NCBI GenBank assembly: GCA_020621405.1
Contig: JAHRYN010000001.1
Location: 635,883-699,882, forward strand
DNA from: Betaproteobacteria bacterium
GTDB taxonomy: Bacteria > Pseudomonadota > Gammaproteobacteria > Burkholderiales > Rhodocyclaceae
Direction of reading: 5' to 3'
Length of the DNA stretch: 64,000 bases
Made by a program: the position numbers and the translations under genes. Shown here one piece after another: positions 1 through 9,319 of the stretch. Position 1 is the first letter of the stretch, and every line of letters begins with the position of its first letter. Under the pieces are notes generated by a model, which saw nothing but the letters and a program-made list of their open reading frames with translations, did not search any database and was not told the origin of the DNA.

Positions 1-23
1 GGGCGCCGATTCAGCGTGGGGTT

Positions 24-95
24 ATCGCGAGCATGGCTCGCTCCTGCAGGGATGCAGCGTCACGGTTTTTTGCAGGAGCGACCCATGCTCGCGAT
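24..95. repeat. Inverted pair of REP-like palindromic repeats
   Basis: Two copies of a 25-base unit face each other at 24-48 (begins ATCGCGAGCATGG) and 71-95 (ends CCATGCTCGCGAT). They are reverse complements with about one mismatch, so the RNA or single strand could form a long hairpin with a loop of about 22 bases. The same unit recurs at 5952-6238 and 54105-54386, so this is a dispersed intergenic REP family. It lies beyond the 3' end of the beta-propeller gene. Confidence 0.85.
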
Positions 96-163
96 ACGGT
101 CGTCGAACAACGGGGGACGTTGCAAGCACGGCCCGCGCGCATCCCCTCGTGCCGACCGGTCGA

Positions 164-1285
164 TCAGGGCTGATCCAGGCTGCCCATCGAACGCGGCCAG
201 GTGACGACCCCCCAGGGCAGCTTCTTGTCTGCGACACGGCCGCTCACTTCGAGCGTGGCGGCATCGACGACGACCAGCGCGTCCGAACGGCCGCACGCCA
301 CGAGTATCCGGCTGTCGTCCGGCGTGAAGCTGAAGTGCCAGCAGCGGTCCGCCTCCAGCGCGACATCCTTGATCTTCTCGAAGGTTTTTCCGTCGTACAC
401 CTCAAGCGCCTTCGAGCGCGAGGTGGCGACATAGAGCCGGTCACCCTTGCGGTCGAACGACACGCCGTACGGCGCCAGACCGGTCGGGACACTCTTCAGT
501 GGCTCGAGCTTGTCATTGAGCACCAGGAATGTGTTGCCGAATTCCAGCGTCACGACATAGGTCTTGCCGTCGGGCGACACCTTGACGCCGCGCGGACGGG
601 CACCGTAGGGCGTGGTATCGACCTTCTTCAGCAGCTTGCCGCTCTTGATGTCGTGCAGCGTCAGCGTGTTGTCGGCTTCGTTGGTCACGACCAGGCGCTT
701 GCCATCGGGCGTGAATTCGATGCCTTCGGTTTCCGGGCCACCGACGATGTTGCGCACCACCTTGCCGCGCTTCAGGTCGATCACCGCGATCTTGGCCGGT
801 TCCTTGTCGCCGTCGTCGTCATCGTGGCCGCCAGCCTTGCCCGCTGCGCCGGCGTCCTTGCCCTCCTCCTTCTTGCCTTCGTCCTTCTTCTCGCCACCGG
901 CCTTGGGCGGAGGCCCCAGCTTGGACGCCGGTTCGAAGGACACGAAGGCCATGTCGCCGCGCACGCGGACGAATTCCGGGTTCTTGCCGACCGCGATGCG
1001 GCGGGTCACCTTGCCCGAGGCGATGTCGATCAGCGCGATGTCGCCCGATTCACGCACCGCGACCACCAGCGTCCTGCCCTTGTCGGCCAGTCCGAGGCCG
1101 CGCGGCACCTTGCCGCCGACATCCAGTTCGCCGGTGACTTCCATCTTCGCCAGATCGACGATGGACACGCCGCCTTCCTGATTGCTGACGTAGGCGGTAC
1201 CTTCGGCACGCACCAGGCCGGCACCGGCGAACAGCGTGAACAGGGCGGCCGACAGCAGGCCGCGCATTGCGGATTTCACTTGCAT
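164..1285 (-). CDS. Secreted YVTN-family beta-propeller protein
   Basis: The 373-residue protein has an N-terminal signal peptide (about residues 1-27, hydrophobic core LLSAALFTLFAGAG, Ala-x-Ala-type end) and repeating blades of the YVTN type (AYVSNQ, VIDLKRG, RPRGVKVSPDGK, DSRILVACG, LPWGVV). It is probably periplasmic. The blade pattern resembles the beta-propeller family found beside PQQ-dependent alcohol oxidation, which would suit a methylotroph, but no PQQ enzyme is in the window and a function cannot be assigned. A Lys/Glu/Asp/His-rich low-complexity insert (around residues 125-155, coded near 800-910) interrupts the propeller. The start was chosen because GAGGAGG sits just upstream (about 1291-1300); an open frame extends further upstream but lacks a signal sequence. 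Confidence 0.75.
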   Translation of the reverse strand: MQVKSAMRGLLSAALFTLFAGAGLVRAEGTAYVSNQEGGVSIVDLAKMEVTGELDVGGKVPRGLGLADKGRTLVVAVRESGDIALIDIASGKVTRRIAVGKNPEFVRVRGDMAFVSFEPASKLGPPPKAGGEKKDEGKKEEGKDAGAAGKAGGHDDDDGDKEPAKIAVIDLKRGKVVRNIVGGPETEGIEFTPDGKRLVVTNEADNTLTLHDIKSGKLLKKVDTTPYGARPRGVKVSPDGKTYVVTLEFGNTFLVLNDKLEPLKSVPTGLAPYGVSFDRKGDRLYVATSRSKALEVYDGKTFEKIKDVALEADRCWHFSFTPDDSRILVACGRSDALVVVDAATLEVSGRVADKKLPWGVVTWPRSMGSLDQP

Positions 1286-1512
1286 GGGGGATTCCTCCTC
1301 GTTTCTTTTCGGATGCCGAACGGGCAGACGCGCAGTATAGAGAGCGCATCTGCGCTGCCGGTTCAGGAAATCCGCGAATTTTCCGGGCCGGGCGCGCCGC
1401 ATCAAGGGAAATCCTCCCGCCTGCGACAGACCGGCGGCACCGCGTTTCGCCGCGGCTTTCCCGCCTCAGCCGGTACAATGCAGGGTTTTCCGCAATCCGG
1501 ACCCGAAACATC

Positions 1513-2617
1513 ATGGAAGCAGAACGCCTCAACGCCATCGCCAATCATCTGACCGACCTGCAGTCGCGGGCCGGCGAACTGCGGAGGTATCTTTGACTTC
1601 GATGCCAAGGCATCGCGGCTCGAAGAAGTAGAACGCGCGCTGGAAGATCCGTCGGTCTGGAGCGACACCGCACGCGCGCAGGAACTGGGCAAGGAAAAGC
1701 ACACGCTCGAAGGCGTGGTGCGGGCGCTGGAATCGATCGACGCGCGCCTGGGTGATGCGCGGGAGCTGTTCGAACTGGCGCGCGAGGAAGCCGACGAGGA
1801 CACGGTGGTCTCCATCGAGGCCGACAAGGCGGCGATCGAAGCCGACGTTGCCGGCCTCGAATTCCGCCGCATGTTCAACAATCCGCAGGATCCGGCGCAC
1901 TGCTTCCTGGAAATCCAGGCCGGCGCCGGCGGCACCGAGGCGCAGGACTGGGCATCGATGCTGCTGCGCATGTATGTGCGCTACTGCGAACGCAAGGGTT
2001 TCGACGTCGAGGTGCTGGAAGAGTCCGAGGGCGACGTGGCCGGCATCAAGAGCGCGACCATCAAGGTCAGCGCCGAGTACGCCTACGGCACGCTGCGCAC
2101 CGAAACCGGCATTCACCGGCTGGTGCGCAAGAGCCCGTTCGACTCCGGCGCGCGCCGCCACACCAGCTTCTCCAGCGTGTTCGTCTATCCGGAAGCCGAC
2201 GATTCGATCGAGATCGACATCAATCCGGCCGACCTGCGCGTCGACACCTTCCGCGCGTCCGGCGCCGGCGGTCAGCACATCAACAAGACCGATTCGGCGA
2301 TCCGCATCACGCACATGCCGTCCGGCATCGTCGTGCAATGCCAGAACGACCGCAGCCAGCACCGCAACCGTGCCGAAGCGATGGCCATGCTGAAGTCGCG
2401 GCTGTACGAGGCGGAACTGCGCAAGCGCCAGTCGGAGCAGCAGGCGCTGGAAGATTCCAAGACCGACATCGGCTGGGGCCACCAGATCCGTTCCTACGTG
2501 CTCGACCAGAGCCGCATCAAGGACCTGCGCACCAATTACGAGGTGGGTAACACGCAGGGCGTGCTCGACGGCGATCTCGACGGCTTCATCCAGGCCAGCC
2601 TCAAGCACGGCGTGTGA
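1513..2617 (+). CDS. prfB: Peptide chain release factor 2 with programmed +1 frameshift
   Basis: RF2 terminates translation at UGA and UAA. The first 27 codons (1513-1593) end in AGG TAT CTT TGA C; the in-frame UGA at 1594-1596 is bypassed by a +1 shift, and reading resumes with GAC at 1595. This is the classic autoregulatory RF2 site, with an internal Shine-Dalgarno-like CGGAGG just before it. The joined product is 367 residues, the usual RF2 length. The SPF anticodon-like tripeptide (in RKSPFDSG) and the catalytic GGQ (in GAGGQHINK) are both present. Its stop overlaps the GTG start of the next gene by four bases, so it probably heads the SMC-like operon. Confidence 0.97.
1585..1599 (+). promoter_or_regulatory. 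RF2 programmed frameshift site
   Basis: The sequence AGG TAT CTT TGA C at the end of prfB zero frame is the standard RF2 recoding signal: a Shine-Dalgarno-like AGG, a slippery CTT, and UGA followed by C. When RF2 is scarce, slow termination at UGA favours the +1 shift and restores RF2 synthesis. Confidence 0.95.
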
Positions 2618-3879
2618 AGCTGTTGCGCGTGCTGATCCGGGCGCTGCTGTGCGCCCTGCTGCTCCTTGTCGCCGGCGCGCTGATCGCCGGCTGGCTGGCG
2701 GTGGACGACGCACCGGCGGTGACCGACACAGGCGCGCTGTCGCCGGACACCGCCAACCGCGCACTGAAGCAGATCGCGCGCCAGGATCCGCGCCGCAAGC
2801 CGGCTGGCACAGCGGCGCAACTGGTGCTGCGTGACGACGAACTGGACGCGCTGGTGCGGCAGGCGGCGCACCACCTGCACGGGACGCGCGCCGGCACCCG
2901 GCTGTCGCACGACATGCTCGAACTGTCGCTCAGTCAGCCGCTGCCGTTCGGACGCTGGCTCAACGTCAGCTTGCGGGTCACCCGCGACGGCGATGACCGG
3001 CCGGTACTGCAGCGGCTGACCGTCGGCCGCCTGCCACTGCCGGCACCGCTGGCGCGCTGGCTGCTGCTCGAGGCGGCAGTCCGCACCGCGCCGCTGCTCG
3101 ACATCGACATCGACCCGCGCCGCCTGACCGAGGTCGTGCACAGCTTCCATGCCACGCCGCACGAACTGGTCATCGGCTATGTCTGGCAGCCCGGACTGTG
3201 GCAGGACGGCGTTCGCGCGCTGCTGCCAGCCGGCGAGGAGGAGCGGCTGTCCGCCTACCACGGCGCACTGCTGCAGATCGTTTCCGACCTGCGCCAGCGG
3301 CAGGACAAGGAGCTGATGCACGCCCTGCAGCCGCTGTTCGCCACGGTGATCGAACGCAGCCGCGACCACGACGCCATCGCCGAACAGCGTTCCGCACTGC
3401 TGACGCTGGCGCTGTTCGTCGATGGCCGCTCGGCCGCCGACCTGCTGCCGGATGCCCGCGCCTGGCCGCGCGTACCGGCACACGCGCTGACCGTGCGCGG
3501 CCGCGACGACCTCGCGCAGCACCTGCTCAGTTCCGCCGTGCTGACGCTGTTTGCCGGCACCCGCTGGTCGGACGCGCTCGGGCTGTCGAAGGAAATCGGC
3601 GATTCGCGCGGCGGCAGCGGATTCTCCTTCGTCGACCTGCTGGCCGACCGCACCGGCACCCGTCTGGGCGAGCAGATCGCCGCCGGACGGGGCGACGTCG
3701 CGCGGCGGCTGGCTGCCGGCCTGCCGGCCGAAGCACTGCTGCCGGACTTCGCCGGCCTGAGCGAATTCATGCCCGAAGCGGAATTCCGCCATCGCTTCGG
3801 CGGCGTCGGCGCACCCGCCTATCAGGCCGTCATCCGCGACATCGAGGCGCGCATCGGCGCCCTCCCGCTCTATCAATGA
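2614..3879 (+). CDS. Membrane-anchored protein of unknown family, first gene of SMC-like operon
   Basis: This 421-residue protein has one N-terminal hydrophobic segment (residues about 5-29, [20 protein letters not shown]) with basic residues before it and no clear signal cleavage site. It should be anchored in the inner membrane with a large periplasmic domain. I do not recognise the family. The rest is mixed helix and strand without visible catalytic motifs; a Gly/Ser-rich stretch ([10 protein letters not shown]) lies near residue 330. The GTG start overlaps the prfB stop (GTGA), and its stop overlaps the ATG of the MksF-like gene (ATGA), so translational coupling within one operon is likely. 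In Wadjet-type operons the fourth protein is the nuclease JetD; this protein does not look like JetD. Confidence 0.75.
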   Translation: MKLLRVLIRALLCALLLLVAGALIAGWLAVDDAPAVTDTGALSPDTANRALKQIARQDPRRKPAGTAAQLVLRDDELDALVRQAAHHLHGTRAGTRLSHDMLELSLSQPLPFGRWLNVSLRVTRDGDDRPVLQRLTVGRLPLPAPLARWLLLEAAVRTAPLLDIDIDPRRLTEVVHSFHATPHELVIGYVWQPGLWQDGVRALLPAGEEERLSAYHGALLQIVSDLRQRQDKELMHALQPLFATVIERSRDHDAIAEQRSALLTLALFVDGRSAADLLPDARAWPRVPAHALTVRGRDDLAQHLLSSAVLTLFAGTRWSDALGLSKEIGDSRGGSGFSFVDLLADRTGTRLGEQIAAGRGDVARRLAAGLPAEALLPDFAGLSEFMPEAEFRHRFGGVGAPAYQAVIRDIEARIGALPLYQ

Positions 3880-5150
3880 CCGCCGCTAGCGACTTTTCCG
3901 ACTTCCTGGCCCCCGGCGTCGACGCCGGCGACCTGCCCGAACTCGACCGCCTGCTGCGCGCACGCCCGCTGCTCGCCGCTTTCACCACGCTGTTCCATGG
4001 CAGCGAGGCCGAGGTGCTGCTGCGCGTGATGGTGCTGGGCGAAATCGGTCGCAGCGCCGACGCGCCGCGCTGGTCACCGGATGCGCTGCGCGCGCGTTTC
4101 GCCTTCGTCGACACGGTAAAGCTGGAAACCGTGCTGCGCCGGCTGCGCGACCACGCACTGCTGCGGGTCGACAACGGCGAGTACCAGCTGTCCGACACCG
4201 GTCGCAACGCCTGCGCCGCGCTGGCCATGCTGCTCGAACTGTCGGGTGACGAGGACGTGGAGCTGGGCTTCCTGACCGCGCAGATCGCCGGCCTGCAGGC
4301 GGTCGACGGCAACACCGGCGACGCGCTGAATCATCTGCTGGGCAAGCTCAACGACCTGACGCTGCACTTCGAGGATGCGATCGCCTCCGGTTCCGAATTC
4401 CGCATCCTGTCGGCACGGCGCCGGCTCGCCGCCAACGCGCGCTGGCTCGACCGCGGCACCGCGCTGCTGCACGAGCTGCTGGCCGACGAGGACATCCCGT
4501 TCGAGCAGGCACGCGTGGCGCAGCGCATCGGGCTGGCGCAGTCCAGGCTGGCACGCGTCGATGCCTCATTCCAGCGCGCGCTGAACAAGATCGAGGCGCA
4601 GCGCGTCACGCTGGGCGGCTCCGGCATCTCTTCATCCGACGTGGCCGGCTGGCTGCGCAGCCTGGATCTGCGCGAGCTGGTCGGCCTGTGCGACGGCGCG
4701 CTCACGCCCTGCCCCGACCTCACGCTGCTGGCCGGCGGACACGAACTGCTGGACCGCGCCGAACCGGTCGCCGCGGGCGAGCCGGCTGCCGCAACCGGGG
4801 AAAACGCGCTGCCGGCAGCGGAACTGGCGCCGGCCGCCGGCGCACCGCCGGCCGAAGACCTGCACCTGCTCGAACTGTTCGGCAAGCGCATCCGCCAGCT
4901 CGACGCCGCCACACCGCTGGCCGACATCGTGCCCGGCGGCGGCTTCGCCCAGGCGTCCTACCGCATGTCGCTGCTCGCCCTGCTGCGCGACAGCGATGCC
5001 GACGGCGTGCGCGAGACCGGCGAAGGCCCGGTCGCCGACTTCCTGCGCATGCCGGTGGACGTGCGCTTCACCGAACACATCCAGCCGGTCGACGATGATG
5101 ACGTCGCCGCGATCACGGTCGGCGAGGTGATGCCGAGGACGGGCGGATGA
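3876..5150 (+). CDS. MukF/MksF-like (kleisin-type) subunit of SMC-like complex
   Basis: The 424-residue protein begins with a winged-helix-like region (about residues 35-115, ending DNGEYQLSDTGRNA), continues with long helical segments (about 130-260), has an Ala/Pro/Glu-rich linker (about 285-325) and ends in a compact acidic domain. This order matches MukF/MksF/JetA proteins, which bridge the heads of an SMC dimer. The identification rests mainly on domain layout and on the neighbours (MukE-like and SMC genes downstream); direct similarity cannot be checked here. The start was chosen at the ATG overlapping the upstream stop. The in-frame open stretch further upstream is antisense-like, arginine-rich and not credible. 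Confidence 0.65.
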   Translation: MTAASDFSDFLAPGVDAGDLPELDRLLRARPLLAAFTTLFHGSEAEVLLRVMVLGEIGRSADAPRWSPDALRARFAFVDTVKLETVLRRLRDHALLRVDNGEYQLSDTGRNACAALAMLLELSGDEDVELGFLTAQIAGLQAVDGNTGDALNHLLGKLNDLTLHFEDAIASGSEFRILSARRRLAANARWLDRGTALLHELLADEDIPFEQARVAQRIGLAQSRLARVDASFQRALNKIEAQRVTLGGSGISSSDVAGWLRSLDLRELVGLCDGALTPCPDLTLLAGGHELLDRAEPVAAGEPAAATGENALPAAELAPAAGAPPAEDLHLLELFGKRIRQLDAATPLADIVPGGGFAQASYRMSLLALLRDSDADGVRETGEGPVADFLRMPVDVRFTEHIQPVDDDDVAAITVGEVMPRTGG

Positions 5151-5184
5151 ACGCAATCGCCGATGTACTGACTGCAGGCTGACC

Positions 5185-5880
5185 ATGGAACACGAACTCC
5201 GCACACTGACCGCCCGCCTGCTGGCGAACCGCTCGATCCCGCGCACCGACGCGCTGGCGCGCCGCGCACTGGTCGACGACCTGTTCCGCCACGCGCTCGA
5301 CAGCCGGCTGGCCGGCGTCGGCCTGCAGCTGCTCGACAATCCCTACGCCGCCCATGTCGCGGTCGGTCTGGCCGACGACATGCGCGAACCGGTGTTCGGC
5401 CAGGGCCGCGAGTACGCCGCCAGCAACGTCGGGCTGACGCGCGACGAACTGGCCTGGCTGATGGTGATCTGGTCGCTGATCGTGCTACCCAAGCGCGAGC
5501 GTCAGGTCAGCCGGCGCAGCCTGCACGACGACGGTCAGGACGACATGTTCGGCGCCGAACAGCCGGTCGAACACGGCGAGGCCGTATCCGGCGTGCTGTC
5601 GGAAGCATCGCTGCTGGCCGACTTCGGCACCCGGCTCGGCGGCAAGATGAAGCTGAACATCGCGCTCGGCAAGCTGGCCCGGCTGGGTTTCATCGAACGG
5701 CGCGGCGGCCAGGTGTTCGAGGGCCCGCTGCTCGACGTGCTGCTCGACTACCGCATCCTGGCCGACCGCATCATCCACGGCACGCTGGCCGACGTGCTGA
5801 CCGGCGCCGGTCACCGCATGCCGGCGGCCAATGCCTTCGAACTGGCGCAGGACGCGCCGGAAGACGAGGCAGCGGAATGA
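5185..5880 (+). CDS. MukE/MksE-like (KITE-type) subunit of SMC-like complex
   Basis: The 231-residue protein has the two-winged-helix look of MksE/JetB proteins. A segment around residues 85-105 (TRDELAWLMVIWSLIVLPKR) recalls the conserved region of condensin MksE-type proteins, and a second winged helix (about 160-190, KLARLGFIERRGGQVFEG) follows an acidic loop. KITE proteins bind the kleisin and modulate SMC ATPase and DNA loading. It lies 34 bases after the MksF-like gene and is followed by a 389-base gap filled with REP repeats before the SMC gene. Confidence 0.65.
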   Translation: MEHELRTLTARLLANRSIPRTDALARRALVDDLFRHALDSRLAGVGLQLLDNPYAAHVAVGLADDMREPVFGQGREYAASNVGLTRDELAWLMVIWSLIVLPKRERQVSRRSLHDDGQDDMFGAEQPVEHGEAVSGVLSEASLLADFGTRLGGKMKLNIALGKLARLGFIERRGGQVFEGPLLDVLLDYRILADRIIHGTLADVLTGAGHRMPAANAFELAQDAPEDEAAE

Positions 5881-5951
5881 AGCGCTCTTCCGTTTCCGCT
5901 CAAGGCCGCGATCCGGCGAATGAACCCACGCAACAGCGATCGACCGGTGTC

Positions 5952-6238
5952 ATCGCGAGCATGGCTCGCTCCTACAACAACCACCGCGATGTTGCCGTTC
6001 ACCCGCACCGCCACGACACCACCTCCGTAGGAGCGACCCATGGTCGCGCTCCGGTCGTTGATCAACGTTCCGCGCGACTTCGATGCGTTGAATCGCGAGC
6101 AGGACTCGCTCCTGCACAACTGCCACGCGGCCTCAGCCGATGGCCACAGCACTGCCACGCCGCCGCTCGCGATCGGGCCTTTGAACGGGCGACCGCTGCG
6201 ATTCAGGGCCGAAATCGCGAGCACCGCTCGCTCCTGCA
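5952..6238. repeat. Cluster of four REP-like units inside the SMC-like operon
   Basis: The 389 bases between the MksE-like stop (5880) and the SMC start (6270) contain four copies of the REP unit: 5952-5976, 6026-6049 (opposite orientation), 6092-6116 and 6214-6238. Nothing else is recognisable in the gap. The inverted copies could form hairpins that attenuate or stabilise the operon transcript. Confidence 0.8.
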
Positions 6239-6269
6239 ACGACCTCACTTGCGCTGACGATCCACGACC

Positions 6270-9059
6270 ATGTTCCACATCAAGCAACTCGAACTGGTGC
6301 ACTGGGACTTCTGGCGCCGCTTCACGCTGCCGCTCGACGCCCAGATCATCACCATCGTCGGTCCGAACGGCTCCGGCAAGACCACGCTGCTCGACGCCCT
6401 GCGCACGCTGTTCGCGCTGCGCTGTTCCGGCAAGCGCGATTTCCGCCGCTACGTGCGGCGCGCCGACCGCGACTTCGCGTGGATACGTGCGGTGGTCGCC
6501 AACACGCCGGGCGGCACCGGCAAGCGGCCGTTCTTTCCCTGCCTGCATGACGAAGTCACGCTGGCCTGCCGCATCCGCAAGGCCGGCGGCGACTGGACGC
6601 GCGACTACGCCATCGTCGACGGCAATGTGGACATCGAGGCGCTGGACGCCGGCACCGACTGGGCCGGCCTGCGCGACTACCAGAACCGCCTGGCCTGGGG
6701 CGGACTGACGCCGGCCATCGCCAAGGTGCTGTCGCTGGAACAAGGCGACACCGACAAGCTGTGCGAGTACTCGCCGCGCGCGCTGCTCGACCTGGTGTTC
6801 GACGTGTTCGGCGACAAGGAAGTGCTGGACAACTACCAGGCCGCGCGCGAGGAACAGAAGAGCGCCGAGCACGAACTCGAAGGCATAGGCCTCGATCTCG
6901 AACGTTTGCGCGCGCAGGCGGAAGCCAAGCGGCTGGAGGCGGACAATTTCCGTGAGTGGAAGCAGCACGCGGACGAAGCGTATGCGCTCGAAGCCGAAAT
7001 CGTGCCGCGGCTCGAGGTGGCCGAACTGACGCGCGACATCGAGGCTGAACGCGCCGGCCTGGCCCGGCTGCGCGAGGACGCGCGCTGGCGGGCACGCGAG
7101 CACGCCGCCGTATCCGCCCGGCTCGACGCGGTCACGGCGGAACGCGAAGGCGCGCTCGAATCGCTGGCCGGCGCCCGCACCGCGGAAAAGGACGCCGAAG
7201 CCAGGCAACTGGCGGCGCACGACGTACTGCGCGACACCGGGCGCGTGCTGGAAGAGGAACGCCGGCTGCGCGAACGCGTCGCTGCCGAGCACGGCGCCGA
7301 CGCACTGGCACTGGAAGCGGAATACGCCGCCGCCGACGCCGGGGTCGCAAAACTGGCTGGCGACGAGCGAGCGCTGGTGCAGCGCTTCGAGGAGAAGACC
7401 GAACAGTTGCGGGCAGCCCGCGAGCGACGCGGCGCACCGGGCGACGCCGAAGTCTCCGCCTTCCGCGCGCAGCTGGGTGAGGCCGGCATCGCGCACTGCG
7501 CGCTGTCCGACGTGGTCGAGGTCACCGACACCGGCTGGCAGGCCGCACTCGAGGCTGTGCTGCGGCCCTACCGCCACCTGATTCTGCTGGAGCACGAGGA
7601 CGACCGCCATCAGGCCTGGACGCTGGGCGAGCGGGCGCGCTTCCGCCACTTCATCGTGGCCGAACGCGAAACCGCCGGCGCGCCGCGCACCGGATCACTG
7701 GCCGAGGTGGTGCGCTTCGCCGCCCCGGTGCCGCGCTGGCTGGCCGAGCTGCTCGGCCGCATGCAGCGCGTCGATGACGCCGAAGCGGCGCGTGCGCTGC
7801 CGCGCGACGCCGAGTGGATCACCCGCGACGGCTATCACCGCGAGCGGCGCGGCGCCCGTCATCTCGGCCGGCCGAACGAATTCCACTTCGGCGAACTGGC
7901 GCGTCAGGCGCGCATCGCCCAGCTGGGTGCCGACATTGCCGAACTGGACCGCGCGCTGTCCGGCCTGCGGCCGCAGCTCGACACCGCACGCGAACGGCTG
8001 GCCGGGCTGCGCGCCCGCCTGCTCGGCCTGCAGTCGGCCAGCCTGCTGGCCGCGCGCAGCGCCGAATTCGCCGCCGCGCACGCCGCGCTGCCGGCAGCGC
8101 GCGAGCGCAACGCACAGGCGGAAACCGCGCGCGACGCGGCACGCCGCGAGGTCGAGCGACTGCGCGAGAACCTGAGCGGCATCGACGTCGAAATCGGCCG
8201 CCGCCGGCGCGAGATGGACGATGCCGGCGGCCAGCTGCGCGAGCTGACGCAGCAGGCCGGACCACGCCGCCGGGAGCAGGCACAGCGGCTGCTCGCGCTG
8301 CGCGCACGTCGCCGCGGCATGCCGGCGCACTGGCTCGATGCGCGCGAACTGGCACAGCTGACCGAACGTTACGGCGACGCCCGTGCCGCCCGCCGCGAAC
8401 TGGCGCGGCTGCGCGATCTGCTGGCCAGTGGCGACTGGGTCACCGACGAGGGCGTACTGACGCTGCGCGACCGGCTCAAGGACGATCTGGCACGACGCGA
8501 GCAGGACCACGCCAACCGTCTGGGTTATCTGAACACTGCGCGGCGCCACACCGACGACGCACGCGCTGCCTACATCGCCAAGCTGCGCGCCACCGTGCGC
8601 CAGTACGGCAAGAATCTGCGGGCACTGGGCGAGCTGGCCAATGTCGGCGTCGACTGCGCGGCACCACCGCTGGACAACGACGATCTGGCGCTGGCACAGG
8701 CCGGACTGGACGTGAGCTTCGACTTCGACCGCAAGGGCGCGGTCGGCCTGAACGACGGCGAGGCCTCGGGCGGACAGCAGGTGATGAAGTCGCTGATCCT
8801 GCTGATCGCACTGCTGATGGACGACACCCGCCCCGGCGGCTTCGTGTTCATCGACGAACCGTTCGCCCATCTGGACGTGGCCAACATCGACCGCGTAGGC
8901 CGCTTCCTCGGCGCGACCCGGGCGCAGTATCTGATCACCACGCCGGTCACGCACAACGCCAACGTGTTCGCTCCGGCCCAGCTGACGCTGGTGACCAGCA
9001 AGAAATCGCCGGCCGAGAGCTGGGCGCCGCCGATCGGCATCCTGCGGCGGGCCCGCTAG
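6270..9059 (+). CDS. SMC-type ATPase (MksB/JetC-like) with short coiled-coil arms
   Basis: The 929-residue protein has Walker A GPNGSGKTT at 31-39, two long Arg/Glu/Ala-rich coiled-coil arms, a central globular segment that fits an SMC hinge (about 390-500; conserved-looking VVEVTDTGWQAALEAVL), and a C-terminal head with an ABC signature region GEASGGQQ (about 830-837), Walker B FVFIDE (858-863) and D-loop AHLD. This is an ATP-dependent DNA-organising ATPase of the condensin/MukB/MksB class. It is shorter than housekeeping Smc (about 1150 residues) and MukB (about 1490), close to the compact MksB and JetC proteins. It should act with the two upstream kleisin- and KITE-like proteins. The start is the ATG preceding MFHIKQLELVHW, which leads straight into the first head strand. 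Confidence 0.85.
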   Translation: MFHIKQLELVHWDFWRRFTLPLDAQIITIVGPNGSGKTTLLDALRTLFALRCSGKRDFRRYVRRADRDFAWIRAVVANTPGGTGKRPFFPCLHDEVTLACRIRKAGGDWTRDYAIVDGNVDIEALDAGTDWAGLRDYQNRLAWGGLTPAIAKVLSLEQGDTDKLCEYSPRALLDLVFDVFGDKEVLDNYQAAREEQKSAEHELEGIGLDLERLRAQAEAKRLEADNFREWKQHADEAYALEAEIVPRLEVAELTRDIEAERAGLARLREDARWRAREHAAVSARLDAVTAEREGALESLAGARTAEKDAEARQLAAHDVLRDTGRVLEEERRLRERVAAEHGADALALEAEYAAADAGVAKLAGDERALVQRFEEKTEQLRAARERRGAPGDAEVSAFRAQLGEAGIAHCALSDVVEVTDTGWQAALEAVLRPYRHLILLEHEDDRHQAWTLGERARFRHFIVAERETAGAPRTGSLAEVVRFAAPVPRWLAELLGRMQRVDDAEAARALPRDAEWITRDGYHRERRGARHLGRPNEFHFGELARQARIAQLGADIAELDRALSGLRPQLDTARERLAGLRARLLGLQSASLLAARSAEFAAAHAALPAARERNAQAETARDAARREVERLRENLSGIDVEIGRRRREMDDAGGQLRELTQQAGPRRREQAQRLLALRARRRGMPAHWLDARELAQLTERYGDARAARRELARLRDLLASGDWVTDEGVLTLRDRLKDDLARREQDHANRLGYLNTARRHTDDARAAYIAKLRATVRQYGKNLRALGELANVGVDCAAPPLDNDDLALAQAGLDVSFDFDRKGAVGLNDGEASGGQQVMKSLILLIALLMDDTRPGGFVFIDEPFAHLDVANIDRVGRFLGATRAQYLITTPVTHNANVFAPAQLTLVTSKKSPAESWAPPIGILRRAR

Positions 9060-9319
9060 CGCCCGCGCGGCTGCAGCGCAACGGCTGCATTCATGCCGTC
9101 ACAGCGCCTGAATGAGCGAGGTGGCAGGCCGGCTCCGCTCGTCGGGCGAGGTCGATCGTTTATTACCAAAGCAATAGATTCGGCGAATACAATCCGCACT
9201 GTCATGAGTCGGCAGGAAAATAGAACTCAGGCGCTGTTCCGGAACGGCAGACGGAAAGACGGGGTGCCTCGCACCAAGGCATGCCGGACCAATAAAAACT
9301 CCAAACAGGGCATGTGGTA

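Noticed and set aside
2614-9059. Standard Wadjet defence operon
   Set aside because: No JetD/MksG topoisomerase-like gene lies beside the trio, and the fourth gene is a membrane protein, so the label was not applied.
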